Source: Lytechinus variegatus
Lineage: Eukaryota > Echinodermata > Echinoidea > Temnopleuroida > Toxopneustidae
Assembly: GCF_018143015.1 (NCBI RefSeq)
Contig: NC_054753.1
Span: 25,942,462-26,006,461 of the forward strand
DNA: 64,000 nt
Direction of reading: 5' to 3'
In this document: positions 21,014-33,195 of the stretch, piece after piece
Layout: each line of letters begins with the position of its first letter
How positions within the stretch are numbered: position 1 is the first letter of the stretch
Made by a program: the position numbers and the translations under genes
Notes under the pieces: model-generated
The model's database searches: none
Told to the model about the DNA's origin: nothing
What the model saw: only the letters and a program-made list of their open reading frames with translations

Positions 21014-21868
21014 AAGGGGAAGGCGGGGTAAGTTGTGACACTTTTTTGCATTTTGCATGTTAGAATTGATATGACTAATAATATTGTCGAAATAAGTACC
21101 TTGTCTTTAAATTTGATTCTTGGGAAGTATTTTTCACCTACATACAACCTTCTACCCCCACACTGAAATTCATTGTGACCTTTGAAAAAACAATGTCAAA
21201 TGGCTCAACTTGCCCCATCTGTGGGGTAAGTTGTGCCACCTTCTGGGGTAAGTTGAGCCACAAAAACTATGTATAAAATGTATGAGGGGAGAACCAGCAT
21301 GTCAATTTTTTGTTTAAAGTCTTTTCACTTGCTAATTCTCTATAAATACTGGTATCCTTTGAAAGGAAAAGAGCAATCATGTAAATTTGTTCCTTTCAGC
21401 CAGCATTTCAATCGATTTTTATGGTTTGTTTGTTTTTTAAGATACATTACCATAGGAATTACCATGGCTAACTTGCCCCATGCTATTTGGCTCAACTTAC
21501 CCCAGTCCGAACTTAGTGCAATAATTTTGTATCCACACATTTATTATGCATCCATCATATAAAAGACTATGACAAGAATGAAGATCCATACCTGGACTAA
21601 TAATGTTGTCTTTATTATATTTAAAGACGTGTGTGTTCATAAAGCACTTATCTATTTCACACACTTTTTTACTTTTTTGGCTGAAATTCATATTTTTCCC
21701 TCTAAAAAACTACTTTTTGTTTCAAAGTTGAAAACAATGTGGTGGGGTTTGGGGTTATGTTATGGGTCATCAATATATGACACCACCACAATGTCTGACT
21801 CATTCATTATTGGCCTGGGGCTGGTGGCTCAACTTGCCCCTATGCTCAACTTACCCCGCCTTCCCCTA
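21014..21868. mobile_element. Inverted-repeat DNA element, copy 2, uninterrupted
   Basis: Full-length sister of the 2,276-5,335 element: same ends GGGGAAGGCGGGGTAAGT and same internal TTGCCCC/GGGGTAAG motifs. Holds the empty site for the insertion that split copy 1. Confidence 0.8.
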
Positions 21869-23186
21869 CAAAATGTATGCGGGAAGAACCAGAATGTCAA
21901 TTTCTTATTTCAAGTCTTTTCACTTGCTAATTCTCTATAAATAATATCATCTAAAAGTAAAAGAACTGTCATTGGAATTTGCACCTTTCTGCCTGCATAT
22001 CAATGACTTTTCAATTTAAAAAAAATATTATACATCACCAGAAGAATTACCATGGCTCAACTTGCCCCATGTTGGCTGGCTCAAAGTACCCCAGTCCGAA
22101 CTTAATGCGATATTTCACATCCACACATTTTTTATGCATCCATCATGTAAAAGACTATGCCAAAACTGAAGATCCATACCTGGACTAAAAATATTGTTCT
22201 TATTTCTTTATTATTCAATTCAATTCAATTCTTTTATTTCATTTCCATACAAAACATAATACAAAGTAATATAAAACAATACAAATCAAATACAATTTTA
22301 CAGAAGGGCATTCTTACTCCGTAAAAAAAACCAGTATAATATAGAGCATAAATGGATATGGAAATGAGGGGGATCCACTAAAAAGCAAAGCTTGTAAAAT
22401 TGTGGATCCCCCTTGGAAAAGAAGAAATTATAGTCGACTTACTATATGCGTACATGCATGTATTACAGGAAAGAAAAAGAGAAAAAGAAATCATATTGAC
22501 GGAAACATAATAACTGAACAAATGCAAAGCTTTTCACACAAAGAGGTCTTCGTTGTAAAGGATATGTTGCGCAAGACAGGAAAAAAAAACAGAGAGAGGG
22601 GATGACAAGACGTAGAAGACAAGACAAAACAAGAGACAGGACAGTACAAGACAACTAATTTTTAAAAAGGAGTAAAACTAAGAATGGGAAAGGGCTGACC
22701 ATGAACCAGCTTGATCTGGTGAAATAACAAAGGATATGACTGGACAATATAGATGAAAAAAGATAAAATAAAAGTGAAAAATGTAAGGATTATAATCAAG
22801 ATAATGAAGTGTTAGTTCCGTTGCGAAGAATTATAGGAATTAAGCAGGATACGTTTGAGTTTACGTTTGAATGAATTCAAGGAGACACTGTCTTTAACAT
22901 TATTATTATATTTAAAGACGTGTGTGGGTTAAAAGCAGTGATCTATTTTACACCTTTTTGTTACTTTTTTGGCTGAAATTTTTATTTTTCCCTCTAAAAA
23001 AGTACTTTTTGTTTCAATGATCGAAAACAATGTGGTTGGGTAAAGGGTTATGTAATGGGTCATCAATACATGACACCACCACAATGACTGACCAAAGAGC
23101 AAGTTCCTTGGTCTGACTCATTAATGATTGGCCTGGGGTGGCGGCTCAACTTGCCCCTATGCTCAACTTACCCCGCCTTAATTCCC
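21869..23186. mobile_element. Inverted-repeat DNA element, copy 3, truncated and interrupted
   Basis: Begins directly at the end of copy 2 and aligns to it from about 260 bp inside; ends with CTCAACTTACCCCGCCTTA. Split by a LINE fragment at about 22,206-22,902. Confidence 0.7.
22206..22902 (-). mobile_element. 5'-truncated LINE 3' end
   Basis: The minus strand ends in repeated GAATT units after ATGGAAATGAAATAAAAG. At its upstream edge it reads SVSLNSFKRKLKRILLNSYN, then stop, a typical C-terminus of CR1/Jockey-like reverse transcriptases. It interrupts copy 3 of the TTGCCCC element. Confidence 0.6.
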
Positions 23187-23446
23187 TTACATATTAAAAT
23201 AAAGGAACGATCCTAATGATTATCATACAACATAATCATTCTTGTTCTACATTTCCCTAAATATAATCGTGCATTAGAAATAAAGAAATTGCTTACATGA
23301 AAAAGACAAAACACAACAACACTTTTCCAGGAATAATGGAAATTTCTTCTCGTTTGAGAAGTTAATTTGATATATAGTTTGAGAGTTAGTGTACTTTCTA
23401 GTTGACCTAGATGTCCCTGCCAATCTCTTTGGCAGCGAAAACCCTG

Positions 23447-23452
23447 TTTATT
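23447..23452 (-). terminator. Polyadenylation signal AATAAA of P450 gene B
   Basis: AATAAA on the minus strand, about 162 bases beyond the TAA stop at 23,614. It is the only canonical hexamer close to the stop. Confidence 0.5.
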
Positions 23453-23613
23453 TCCACCTGGGATTTCCACTATGGGCAAAAATTATAATCAGACATGCCA
23501 GACGTTCTTCATCAGTTCATGGTCATTCCAAAACATCAATAGGCCTACTCCTGTCTGTTTCATTCTACTTTCCCACCAGCTCAGCATCCATTCATCGAAT
23601 AACGGTGACAATA

Positions 23614-26600
23614 TTACACTCTTACAACTGCCCTTGTCTGATAGGGCAGAGGGTTCCTTGAGAATCCGAGAATACCCTCAAAAGAGAGGGTAGGTGAGCC
23701 GTCAGGTTTCTGGAAGGTGAATCGTTGAAGGAGACTGGTAAAACCCAAGAATGTCTCCATCCGTGCAAGCTGTTCTCCAAGACACACGCGGCGACCTAAG
23801 GGTTGATTAAGAGTTGGAAAGCAGATAAGTTAAGATAACATAACAATTCAACGTGAGATAAAGACCACTATTTAAATTATGGGTCACGAAAGTGACCAAT
23901 TAAACTAGATGCCGTTCTCTGAAAATTACCATAATCCATCGGTGACCAGTTAGCCTTGACCAATCAAATTTTTACTTTAAATCTGGTTTCTTCGGAAATT
24001 TTGGTATCTCAGTCCATGGACCTATTACGAAATTGGTCCATGCTCAGTCTAAAGGAATTTGTTGAATGGCGTCTGTAGATCTGACCATGCAGCCAATCTC
24101 TTGAAACGTGTGGCGACTAGGAATGGTTCGATCAACATTACCGGTTCCGAAGAAAATGAGCTCCTCCCTGTTGATGAGATCTCCATCTGCAGTCAAAAAC
24201 CTTTCCGGTTTAAAGTCACCGGGGTCCGTCCACAGATCCTTGCTGTTCAGAACCTCGTAGATGTTAGACACAATAATGGCGCCCTTTGGGATGGTATAGC
24301 CTCTGATGTTGGTGTCCGCAGCAGCCACGTGAGGCACACCTAGCGGCGCTATCGAACCCATGCGCTGGACCTTAGAAGGAACAGATTTTGGAAAATATGG
24401 GACAGAATTAACCTTGAAATTTTTAGTTTAATGATTTATTTGTATCCATGCCTCGTTTATCTAATACAGGGGCTGATCCAGCTTTCGCAAATGGGGGGGG
24501 GGGGTCGGGCCCACATTTCCCCTCATATTTTCCCCGATCGGCCGCTCAAAGTTGATTTTTTCTTTCTTTTTAAGGGGTAGTCCTAACAGTCACTTCATAG
24601 CTATTCTCACAAAACATAAATAAATAGCAATCTCAAAGGGCATAGTGCGAGCACGAAGCTCAAGCTAATTTTTCTTTTAATGAAATTTCTTTTTGTCGGA
24701 TGAAAATATTGATGAAACGCTCCCCTGGTCTCTAATGCGCTCTTAGGTGTAACACCACAAACAATATTATACCATGTTATACGGACTCATCAAATGCGAA
24801 TATATGTTTGTATGTAGAAAAGTTCTCTGCTTAAAAGTGTTTCTCTCGCGTCCCCCCTCAAAAAAAAAAATAATGAAAAAAATCGGATTTATCATGCATG
24901 TGGTTAGTAATTTCCATGATAATTACATGTAATTCTTATTTTCCCATGATTCTATTTACGCATAAATTGTAGTCGAATCGACTCGAGTTTCTTTAGGGTC
25001 CCTATTACCTACATGTATTGTAAGCGATACTTCAGATATTACCTCTGATAAAACAGCATTGGTGCAGGGTAGGTCTTTCATATCATCGAGTCTTGGGGTA
25101 CGCTCTCTGCCAACCACGTGATCAAGTTCATCTTGAACACGTGATTGAACCTCCGGGTAGGCCATCATGAAGAGAATGCACCACTTTAAGGTAGTAGTTG
25201 TTGTTTCAGACCCTGCATAGAAGAGGTCGTTGATGCAACCGATCAGTTGTAGTTTACTGAATGAAGAAGAAATGTCCTGAACAAAAAAAAAGTGAAATAA
25301 CAAACATCTGAAATCACAACATGAAACTGGTGTGAGCAACTAAGAAATCTTCCCCACCCACTACACACCCTTAAGCACGAACACGCATACGCGCGCACCC
25401 AAATATGCACTCTCGCAGAATCACACACACACACTTATTTTTTTTAAAACAAGTGCACACCTAGTTACCAATAATGCATGAAGCATTTCCATAGTTTTGA
25501 AAGCAGGAAAAAAAAGAGCATTGTAGAAAAAATTCCTTGCTCACGGGCATAGGTGCCGCGGCCGGGGATCGAACCCCGGACTTTCGATGTATATAGCCAG
25601 ACGCCTTAGACCACTCGGCCATGGCACCTCCACACACATACCCTTACACACACTCACCCACGGATTTCCTTGCTCTCTCCCTCAACCACACACGCACATC
25701 ACCATACCATCGCACTAACACACTGTAAAAACTGTAGTGTTAAAACTGACACCAATTGGTGTGAATAGAGGACCACACCCTGAGGTGTTAAAATTACACC
25801 CTATAAAGATTGAACATAACACTAAAGAGTGTAAATGTAACAACCAAAGGTGTTGTAATAATACATATCGGTGTAAAACTTACACCACCAATTTAACACC
25901 GCTGTATAATAACTGGTGTGGTCCTCTATGTACACCGGTTAACACCACAGTTTTTGCTGTGCATAAGCAAGATCTTTTTACACAAGGTTTGATTACACAC
26001 AGACCATTCTACATCCTCTCGCATATCATACCCTTTGGAAATTTTAAACCCAACACTGTATTGTTTATATTTACTATTTTTTGTGGTGAAGGGGGGGGTG
26101 GTTGAAGAGTATGTAAATGACGGGCTTTGAAACGGCCATGCTTGAGTTCATTCATAAATGTCAGTTGATCTCTCTTAGTTTAAATTTGGACTGAAAATAT
26201 TATATAATATAAAATATTTATAATTTCTTTGTTGTAAAAATAGCACTTCCTTGCCCAAATAGGTTTATTTTTATTTTGTTTCACCTTTTTTTAAATGCCC
26301 TTTTTCCGGGGGGGGGGGGGGGGTTATGGCGGGATGATAGGTACATTGAGCCAATATTCACAACAAACAACCCGAGGAACAGTGTATCGCTTATGACAAC
26401 ATGTATGCGTAGACGTGATAAAAGGCGGTTATCCATAACGAGTGTGGGACATACTCTCAACTCTTTCCCCATACTTTTTTGTTTGTGTGTGTATGTGGGT
26501 GTGTTTGTGTGGGTGAAAATGTTATTCGACCATAGGTTAAGAATTGTTGACATGAGAGGTAACAATTAATAATCATGATAAACCGGATGAACTATCTACT

Positions 26601-29600
26601 GAAATGTATACCTTAGTTTCCTCCAACTTATTAAGGTACTGGTCGATGAAATCCTTCGGATTCGTTTGATTCCAGTTACGTTCATGGGATTCAATTTGAG
26701 AATCGATGAAGGCATTCAAAGCCCGGATATTATCAGTCATAGTTTTCACTATACCGAATGGTATCCGGGAAATGCCAGGAATTGGAAGAAACAAAATAGC
26801 TCCGCCCCCTCCTGCCAACTCGGCGTTCTTGTTAATTATGTGCAAAAGCTACAAGAAGGAAAGAACGATATGTTGAAATCATTCATATACCGAACGAACA
26901 GAAGAAAAAAAGGACAACAAAATGGTGCAAATATATCATTTTTGGCATTGGGGAGGGGAGGGGTGGATTACTTGTTGGCTATAGCTCTAAAAGCTGAATT
27001 CCCGCTTTTAAATTGCCTAAATATGTATATATAAAGTATATAGGCGTAAATAATTGACTAACAAAACCTTTGTTCTCTGACAAAACATTCAAATAAATAG
27101 ACAAATATGTGGATATATCATCGAATGAATTAATTAATGAAGAAGCAATTTGATATGGCAATGATTAAATACATTCATAAAGACACTGATGCATACATAA
27201 ATGCATTTATTCGAAAATACCTGTGATGTTATATATCTTCTCAGATTCCTCTCCTCCGAAAAAGAGCTGACCGATTGTCCATATCGCTTAGCTCACCTTT
27301 TTGAATTCGATATCTCCATACTTGTACTGCGTGCCGAAGATGATAGTGCTGGTAATGTTTGAAACAGCTTGCATGAGGAGAGTACCAGGATCAAACGGAG
27401 CCCCTTTCTTTTCTTCGATGGCGGAACTCAGCTGAGACATCTCGGCTGAGACAGTATCTTCGTAACTCTTCTTGCCAACTCCCAGACTCCGGAATGTCGA
27501 ATATCCGAACTTCCGCTGCTCCTTCCAAGTTTCCCCACTGGAAAAAGCAATACCTACAGTCGATAGAAAAAAGATTTCAATCATTATCGAAGAACTAGGA
27601 TATTACCTTAAGTTTTAGTCTATTGGTGATCAGGTTATACTTCCGAAACACGTGAATTGCCGATACCTCGATGTTCGTTAATCCGAAAACGTAAAAGGGT
27701 TCGTAAATCCGAACATTCGTGGTGTTATTTCGAAGGTTTGATAATCCGAAAACGAAATAAGGTTCGATGTTCCGAAGGTTCGTTAATCCGAAAACGAAAT
27801 AAGGTTCGTTGTTCCGAAGGTTCGTTAATCCGAAATCGAAATAAGGTTCGTTCCGAAGGTTCGTTAATCCGAAAACGAAATAAGGTTCGTTTCGTTTTCG
27901 GAATAACACACCTTCGGAATTACGAACCTCCTTTCGTTTTCGGACTAACGGACCTTCGGAATTATGAACCTTCGGAAATACGAACCTTCAAAATAACGAA
28001 CATTCGGAATAACGAAGCTTCGGAATTACGAATGTATGCGGGTGATCAAGCTGATGAAATGGATCAATATGGAGGAGGCTCTATTCTGATACGCTTTGAG
28101 ACGATTGAAGTGTAGTGTTTGTTTTGTTCTCACTAAATGATAAGGACATTGTAGAAGTCAATTTGTATTTTAGTTTGTATAGTCGTCTTTTAATCTGTAT
28201 TTTCTTTTCTCTATGTTTTTTTTGTCTCCTTCACTTTCAATACTTGGAAAAAAAATATGGTGGTCGCCTCCTCCCCTGGTACCGCCCCGATGATTGTAGG
28301 TTTATCAGATAGGCCTATTAAAATAAAGTAACTTTTTGGTATTATCATAGTGGTATTTTTCACATATAGTTGAAAGATCTAGAATTTTTTATTTACTCTT
28401 ATGAGTGTTAGAAGCTCTTCACAAATACCAAATCTCTATGCAGGTTTGACAGTACTTATCCATGGAGCCGAAATGAAAACTTTGCATACCGCAGTTTTTT
28501 AATCCAAGTATTTCCTGAAGAAGTCGACTCTGAAGTCGATCTTGAAGATCAGGATGTCGGAAGGCCTCTACGATGACTGAATGAGAGTTGAGGATGACGA
28601 TCGTTTTGGTACCGACGTAAAAGGATACGATCTCACCGTACTTCTTAGCCCATGAAGAGAAAAGAGCTAGAGGATCTGAACTGCCTTTGCTACTAACAAA
28701 AAAAAAACAATATTTAAAAAAGGGGGCATTACAAGTTGAAAAAGACATTTGAGCAGATGAATAAATGTCAGACAAATATGACACTAAATAGTTTATCAAA
28801 ATCGGACAAGGAATTGTAGAGTTATGACATTTTAAAGATCTGAATTATTTCGGTAATACAGTTCATGCGTGTCTTCATGAATATTGAATTTTTCATTTAT
28901 CAAATTGATGTCATACCCCCACTTCTTCTTTTGTATCTTTCTATATGATATTATGTTTATTGAAGATTTGTTCTCCAATAAATCGAAAAATGAATAGTGA
29001 TTTAATGTGTATAAGAAAATCATTGTTACAACTCATTTTGTTACAAGGTAGATATGTCATACACACAAAGGGACCGTGGGATATGACATCATCAACACAC
29101 CTCTTGCATATTCATGACGGCGTGCATATAATTTTTTTCACAAAACATTGCAAACTGAAAACTTCAATAAAATCCTTATTCGTTATCAGATTTTGATGAA
29201 ATTTTCAGCATTTTCCTTTCTGAATTTAACTATTTATTCAAACATTTTCAGCTCGGAGTACCCATTTATAATAATACAAAGACAAACGGAGCAAATGGTC
29301 AAATAAATTTGACTAAGAGTGACTTTTCATTTGTTATTGAGTGAATCTTTACCGTTTTTAGATTGGAATTTAGATGAAACATTAGCATAATCTCTCCAAA
29401 TCCAATCCAAATTGAGTGATCACTGACGTCACTACCACGGAGAGTGAAAATCCCCCCCCCAAAAAAATATTTTTTTCTTCAAAAGAGTACGTACCTGAAG
29501 AGCTGCCAAGCCACATTGATGAAACCAGTCGGACCGGGTGGTAGATTCTTTGGTCGTGATATCAGATATTTGATGAACCAGGCAATTAGAAGACAAAGTA

Positions 29601-29631
29601 CTCCAGAAAGCAACAGATAGCACAGTTCCAT
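23614..29631 (-). CDS. Cytochrome P450, CYP2-like (gene B), complete, 7 exons
   Basis: Tandem paralogue of the P450 at 1,595-13,338, same strand, lying upstream of it. Coding exons: 29495-29631, 28490-28692, 27297-27553, 26612-26848, 25043-25276, 24142-24370, 23614-23795. GT-AG borders and phases (2,1,0,0,0,1) match gene A, and exons 3-7 have identical lengths. The product is 492 residues. Visible: membrane anchor (about 3-22), PPGP (31-34), WKEQR, I-helix AGSETT (299-304), K-helix E-V-Q-R (356-359), PERF, and haem loop [11 protein letters not shown] with Cys437. The start follows a splice acceptor (attttcag) by two bases. Intron 1 ends in TAGTAG, a tandem acceptor that could add or drop one serine. 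A polyadenylation signal lies 162 bases after the TAA stop. The catalytic residues expected of a working P450 are all present. The substrate cannot be told from sequence. CYP2U/2J/2D-type relatives are the nearest vertebrate groups I can name. Confidence 0.9.
24477..24730. mobile_element. hAT end fragment joined to a MITE end
   Basis: Starts CAGGGGCTGATCCAGC and a G-run, typical of a hAT left end; ends with the solo GATGAAACGCTCCCC end of the 5,846-6,004 family. Also contains a GCGAGCACGAAGC motif. Intron 5 of P450 gene B. Confidence 0.45.
25445..25632 (-). mobile_element. tRNA-derived SINE, family 1
   Basis: tRNA-like head at 25,552-25,628 on the minus strand (box A GGCCGAGTGG, box B GGGTTCGATCCCC), followed by a body that also follows the head at 51,771-51,955. 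The anticodon arm does not fold, so it is not a working tRNA gene. Confidence 0.75.
25725..25962. mobile_element. Foldback MITE rich in GGTGT/ACACC
   Basis: Inverted ends CTGTAAAAACTGTAGTGTTA versus complement of TTAACACCACAGTTTTTGC; both arms contain AGAGGACCACACC / GGTGTGGTCCTCT. Centre has further short palindromes. Confidence 0.7.
27650..28040. repeat. Minisatellite of TTCGTTAATCCGAAAACGAA units
   Basis: The left half holds four or more ~50-bp units (CCGAAAACGAAATAAGGTTC, with GTTCCGAAGG); the right half has the complementary motifs (CCTTCGGAAT, TACGAAC), making a loose inverted array. Open frames over it are repeat translations. It lies in intron 2 of P450 gene B. Confidence 0.75.
28700..29290. 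mobile_element. Probable foldback element beside exon 2 of gene B
   Basis: Begins with ATCAAAATCGG...GTTATGAC and ends with GTTATCAGATTTTGATGAAA, an inverted pair; the CAAAATCGG phrase also occurs in the 13,501-14,068 element. AT-rich, no coding content. Confidence 0.4.
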
Positions 29632-29924
29632 GTCTGAAAATCCAAAGTCGGCTGTTCACAGAAAACAATCGTTCACAATGACATCATAATTCCTGGTAAC
29701 TACTTTTCATGTGGTAAGCATTAACTTATAGTAAAGTTAATCTCGTACGCAAGGTCGGTTTTTTTGAAATGGGGGAAAAGGAATTCTTTGTGTAATAAAA
29801 GTGTTGCCAAAAAATGGGAAACGGGACAAATATCAAACCAGGTCCTATTCATCCATCCATCCATCTATCCATATTTTATAATTCGAAACAGAAATCAGAT
29901 ATAGAAATCCTCTGAAAATTAATT

Positions 29925-30092
29925 TTGCCCAATTGATCGCAGCCACTGTGCAGTGCCAGATCGACGCTGCTCTATCTCTTAACGTTAAACACTAAACACG
30001 GTACAGCAACAACTCCCATTGTTAAACCTCTTTTGTTCTGATGCAGCCAGGGCTTGCATTCCTGACTTTCCGGTTGTGAGACGGTGCCATAT
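29925..30092 (-). mobile_element. tRNA-derived SINE, family 2, diverged and truncated
   Basis: Shares the CAATTGATCGCAGCC...CTGTGCAGTGCCAGATCGAC block and the damaged head with the better copy at 45,755-46,010. Confidence 0.6.
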
Positions 30093-30334
30093 ACACAAAC
30101 TTTTTCTAAAAGAATGTAAATTAGCTGGTAAGACCTTTTGTTTTTATTTAAGAGATAGAAATGAATGAAGAATGCCCTCTGGTTGCGTTTCAAAGTGTGT
30201 TCCAGTTACCGTTTTATTTGGCCCATACATCAGTCTCTTTATTTAATTATTGATTTAAATGACATTCATTAGCATATTATGACATTATCTGAAGGAGGGG
30301 GTACTAGATTGACGGCCCGATTATAGAATATACT

Positions 30335-31375
30335 TTCCATCCTTTCACACGGTAAAAATATCGTAATTTGAATGATGATCCCACTAAGAAAAGGCTAATG
30401 AAGAATAGTTAGCACGTGTGGAACAAAACTAGAACATGATTAAGACCTCGAACGCTAATCACAGCCAAGATTGCGATCGAAATCATTATTACAATGATTC
30501 AAGATTCACGCGTGAAAAGTCGTTTTGTTAGCTTATCGATGGTTGATTTCTTGTTCATTGTCCACTTAGGGGGTTTTGCAAGAAAATATTTGCAATCAAT
30601 TGCAAGTATTCTATTGCAAGCTAACAATTGATAGATCAATTTCAACTGTAGCAACTAGCAAGTCCAATTACACTGCTTGTTTCTTCAAACAGATAAGAAA
30701 TCAATTGCAAAATCACAATTAATTTCACAATATATTATTCAGTTAGAGACCAAAAATATACTTGCAATTGATCGCAAGTTTCTTGCACCCCCCCCATAGA
30801 GAGTTTCTACTTCGCGACGCATGACTGATTTAAGAACACTGTTAGTGTAATGAAGATGCCCGTCAAAATGACAAAGAATAGCTGGGACGTCTATGTGAAA
30901 AATTGATTTACTGGAACAGCAGTTTCGGCCGAAACTTCAGAGCTGACGAAAAATTGCAAATATGTCGTTTTTCAAGAGTCCAGGGCAAAACTTCTATTTG
31001 TATTCACATATTCGACAATGACTTCTTTGTTGTCATAAGAAGCATTTGACAATACCCAATCTATGCTTTTGAATCCGTCAGTGCGTCGCGATACGACGCG
31101 CCATGGCGCGAAAACTGCCTAATATGACTTTCTGTACGCGGCTTTCCCCTAAGCCTAAGGTACATGCAATCAGAACCCTTTACACGTGAATCTTAAATCA
31201 TCATTGTAATGATTACCGTCATTTGAATCAAATTTATGGAATTCACCTCCAGAGTAGAATTTGCATTCGTGATTGTGGTTAGCGTTCACTTGCTAAAAAT
31301 TCGTCATTACTTTTTTTTCACTGGAATCATCATTCAAATTACACCCTTTTTTACCGTGTGAAAGGGCTGTTAGTG
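30335..31375. mobile_element. MITE cluster upstream of P450 gene B
   Basis: Two TTTCACACG-type elements (about 30,340-30,525 and 31,170-31,372, opposite orientation) flank a GCAATTGATTGCAAG-ended MITE (30,567-30,791; relative at about 60,985-61,200). Between them is unique sequence with scattered CpG. No ORF of known family. Confidence 0.55.
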
Positions 31376-32076
31376 TAGCCAATTCGCTTTAAGTGGCTTA
31401 AATTTTTTTTCGCGAATTCTTCAGAATTGCGCTTGCCTAACAAAGCAATACGCGTCTTTGCAGCCCATTGAAGACAAAGTGGTTGAATTCAGGACTCTCG
31501 GATTAATGCATCTACAACTTTGGGCGCAAATTTCGGTGACCCGCCATCTAAATCGGTGACGCTTATAATCACCCCTCCAAGAAATGAAGATGTGGTCCTA
31601 AAGATTAATGATGATCCATCAGTATGCAAATATTCCACGAGCTACGCACTGTCGGGCAACCTTTCACACCAGTAAGATCAGCAAAGGTAAAAAAAGAATG
31701 CATATAATATGGACGTAAGATGTCGACAATAGACAGTTGATATTTGATTCAATTTTAAAAACAAATATAAAAATCGATACCATATTCAATACTAGTATAG
31801 TGGCCGCGATCAGAAGAAGCACAAATAATAGCTTATAAAATATGACTCCAGAGTGAAATCTCACAAAAAATAAATCTCAGTGAATAAATGGGGAGGGGGA
31901 GCAGTTGCTCCGAGCGCTAATGTCAGGGACACGGAAAGCCTACCCTACCCTCACGCACACACCCTCTGAGATACACACCAACAACCCCACACACGTACCA
32001 CATCTCCAACGAGTCTTTTTTGTTGTTCTTTCCCAGGCACTTGCTCTTGACATAAAAATGATCGGCAAGTACTTAC

Positions 32077-32160
32077 CTTCTCTGTGAAAAAACTATCCAA
32101 AGTTACCTGGAAACATAAATAGAACCGTACAAGCTAATTAACCTAATCGACCAATTAATA
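32077..32160 (-). promoter_or_regulatory. Candidate 5' UTR exon of P450 gene B
   Basis: The minus strand has CACAGAGAAG followed by gtaagtac, a strong donor (last exon base 32,077) about 2.4 kb upstream of the acceptor at 29,634. It mirrors the layout seen for gene A. The start site is not determined. Confidence 0.3.
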
Positions 32161-33195
32161 GTACGTCAATCTCATCTCCGGTGATTATTACGGATATCAT
32201 TGCCCGAGCGCGCCTCCTCTTGTCCTGCAATATGAATTATGAATGACTGACACCGAAATTATGCGACTTATGAAAGAGGTACAAAGTCCAATTCCGCTCG
32301 TTATGAAACAGGGGAAATAACTCCCCAAAGGACGATATTAAGGTCAGAGTTTTCGCTGTGAAAGCGAATAAATTCATGCCATCGTCGTTGACAAAGAAGA
32401 CGGCTGCGAAAAAAAAGGATAGGAAGGAGGAGAAATTTAAATCGAAAAGAGAGATTATACATGGAAAAGAAAGGAAAGATAAAGGAGAATAAATCTTCGA
32501 AATTACATGTACAGGCCCATTAGTTATTGAAATTAAGTTTAAAGATCAATCATGTTTTAAGCTTAATCTGTAGCACCTTTGTATGTTCATTATGCACTTT
32601 CTCGTGTTATAATCATCATTGTAATCCAAAACAAAGTATTCATATTGTGCCTTGTGAATATGCATCAAGAAAGAGATAAATATTTATAATTGTCGCGAAG
32701 GATAATCATTGTTTGAAATTAAATGGTTTTCTTAAAGGCCCCCAAAAATCAATTTTGTATTGAAAATTTGCCTAGAGTATGCCTTTTCTCGTCGGCAATA
32801 AATTACGTCTTGGTGAAGTTTTGCAAGAAAATTAAAAAGAGGGGAAGAGTAAAAAAAAACAACAACCGGGCACAACCAAGCCAATTAAGGAAAGGAGATC
32901 TCTCTTTGAAGCAAAATCGAAGACATTCTGATCGGGAGCTGGAAGACATCACGTCAACAATAATATTGGGTAAATATCTCCGGCGGACAGTATGACCCGA
33001 TCGCGTACATTGGTGGTACGACGAGTTTAGGGAGGAAGTATATATTTTTGCCTGCCCCCCCTGGATCCGCCAATGGTATTATCGATATTTTACAACAAAT
33101 TTTCACCTTTATTTTTCAGAGACTGAAACCAGCTGGGCTCCGATGTACTTTGACCTAATTTTTGTCTACAATGTTCCGAATCTGCCATGTCCCTA

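Noticed and set aside
25552-25628. Possible Leu/Ser tRNA gene (and the similar 51,771-51,845)
   Set aside because: Boxes A and B are present but the anticodon stem does not pair, and both copies share a SINE body downstream.
27657-28115. 152-residue plus-strand ORF with RKRNKVR repeats
   Set aside because: Minisatellite translation inside an intron of P450 gene B; the opposite strand is also open for the same reason.
32723-32995. 90-residue basic ORF upstream of P450 gene B
   Set aside because: Low-complexity Lys/Arg run in AT-rich DNA, with no splice or homology support.
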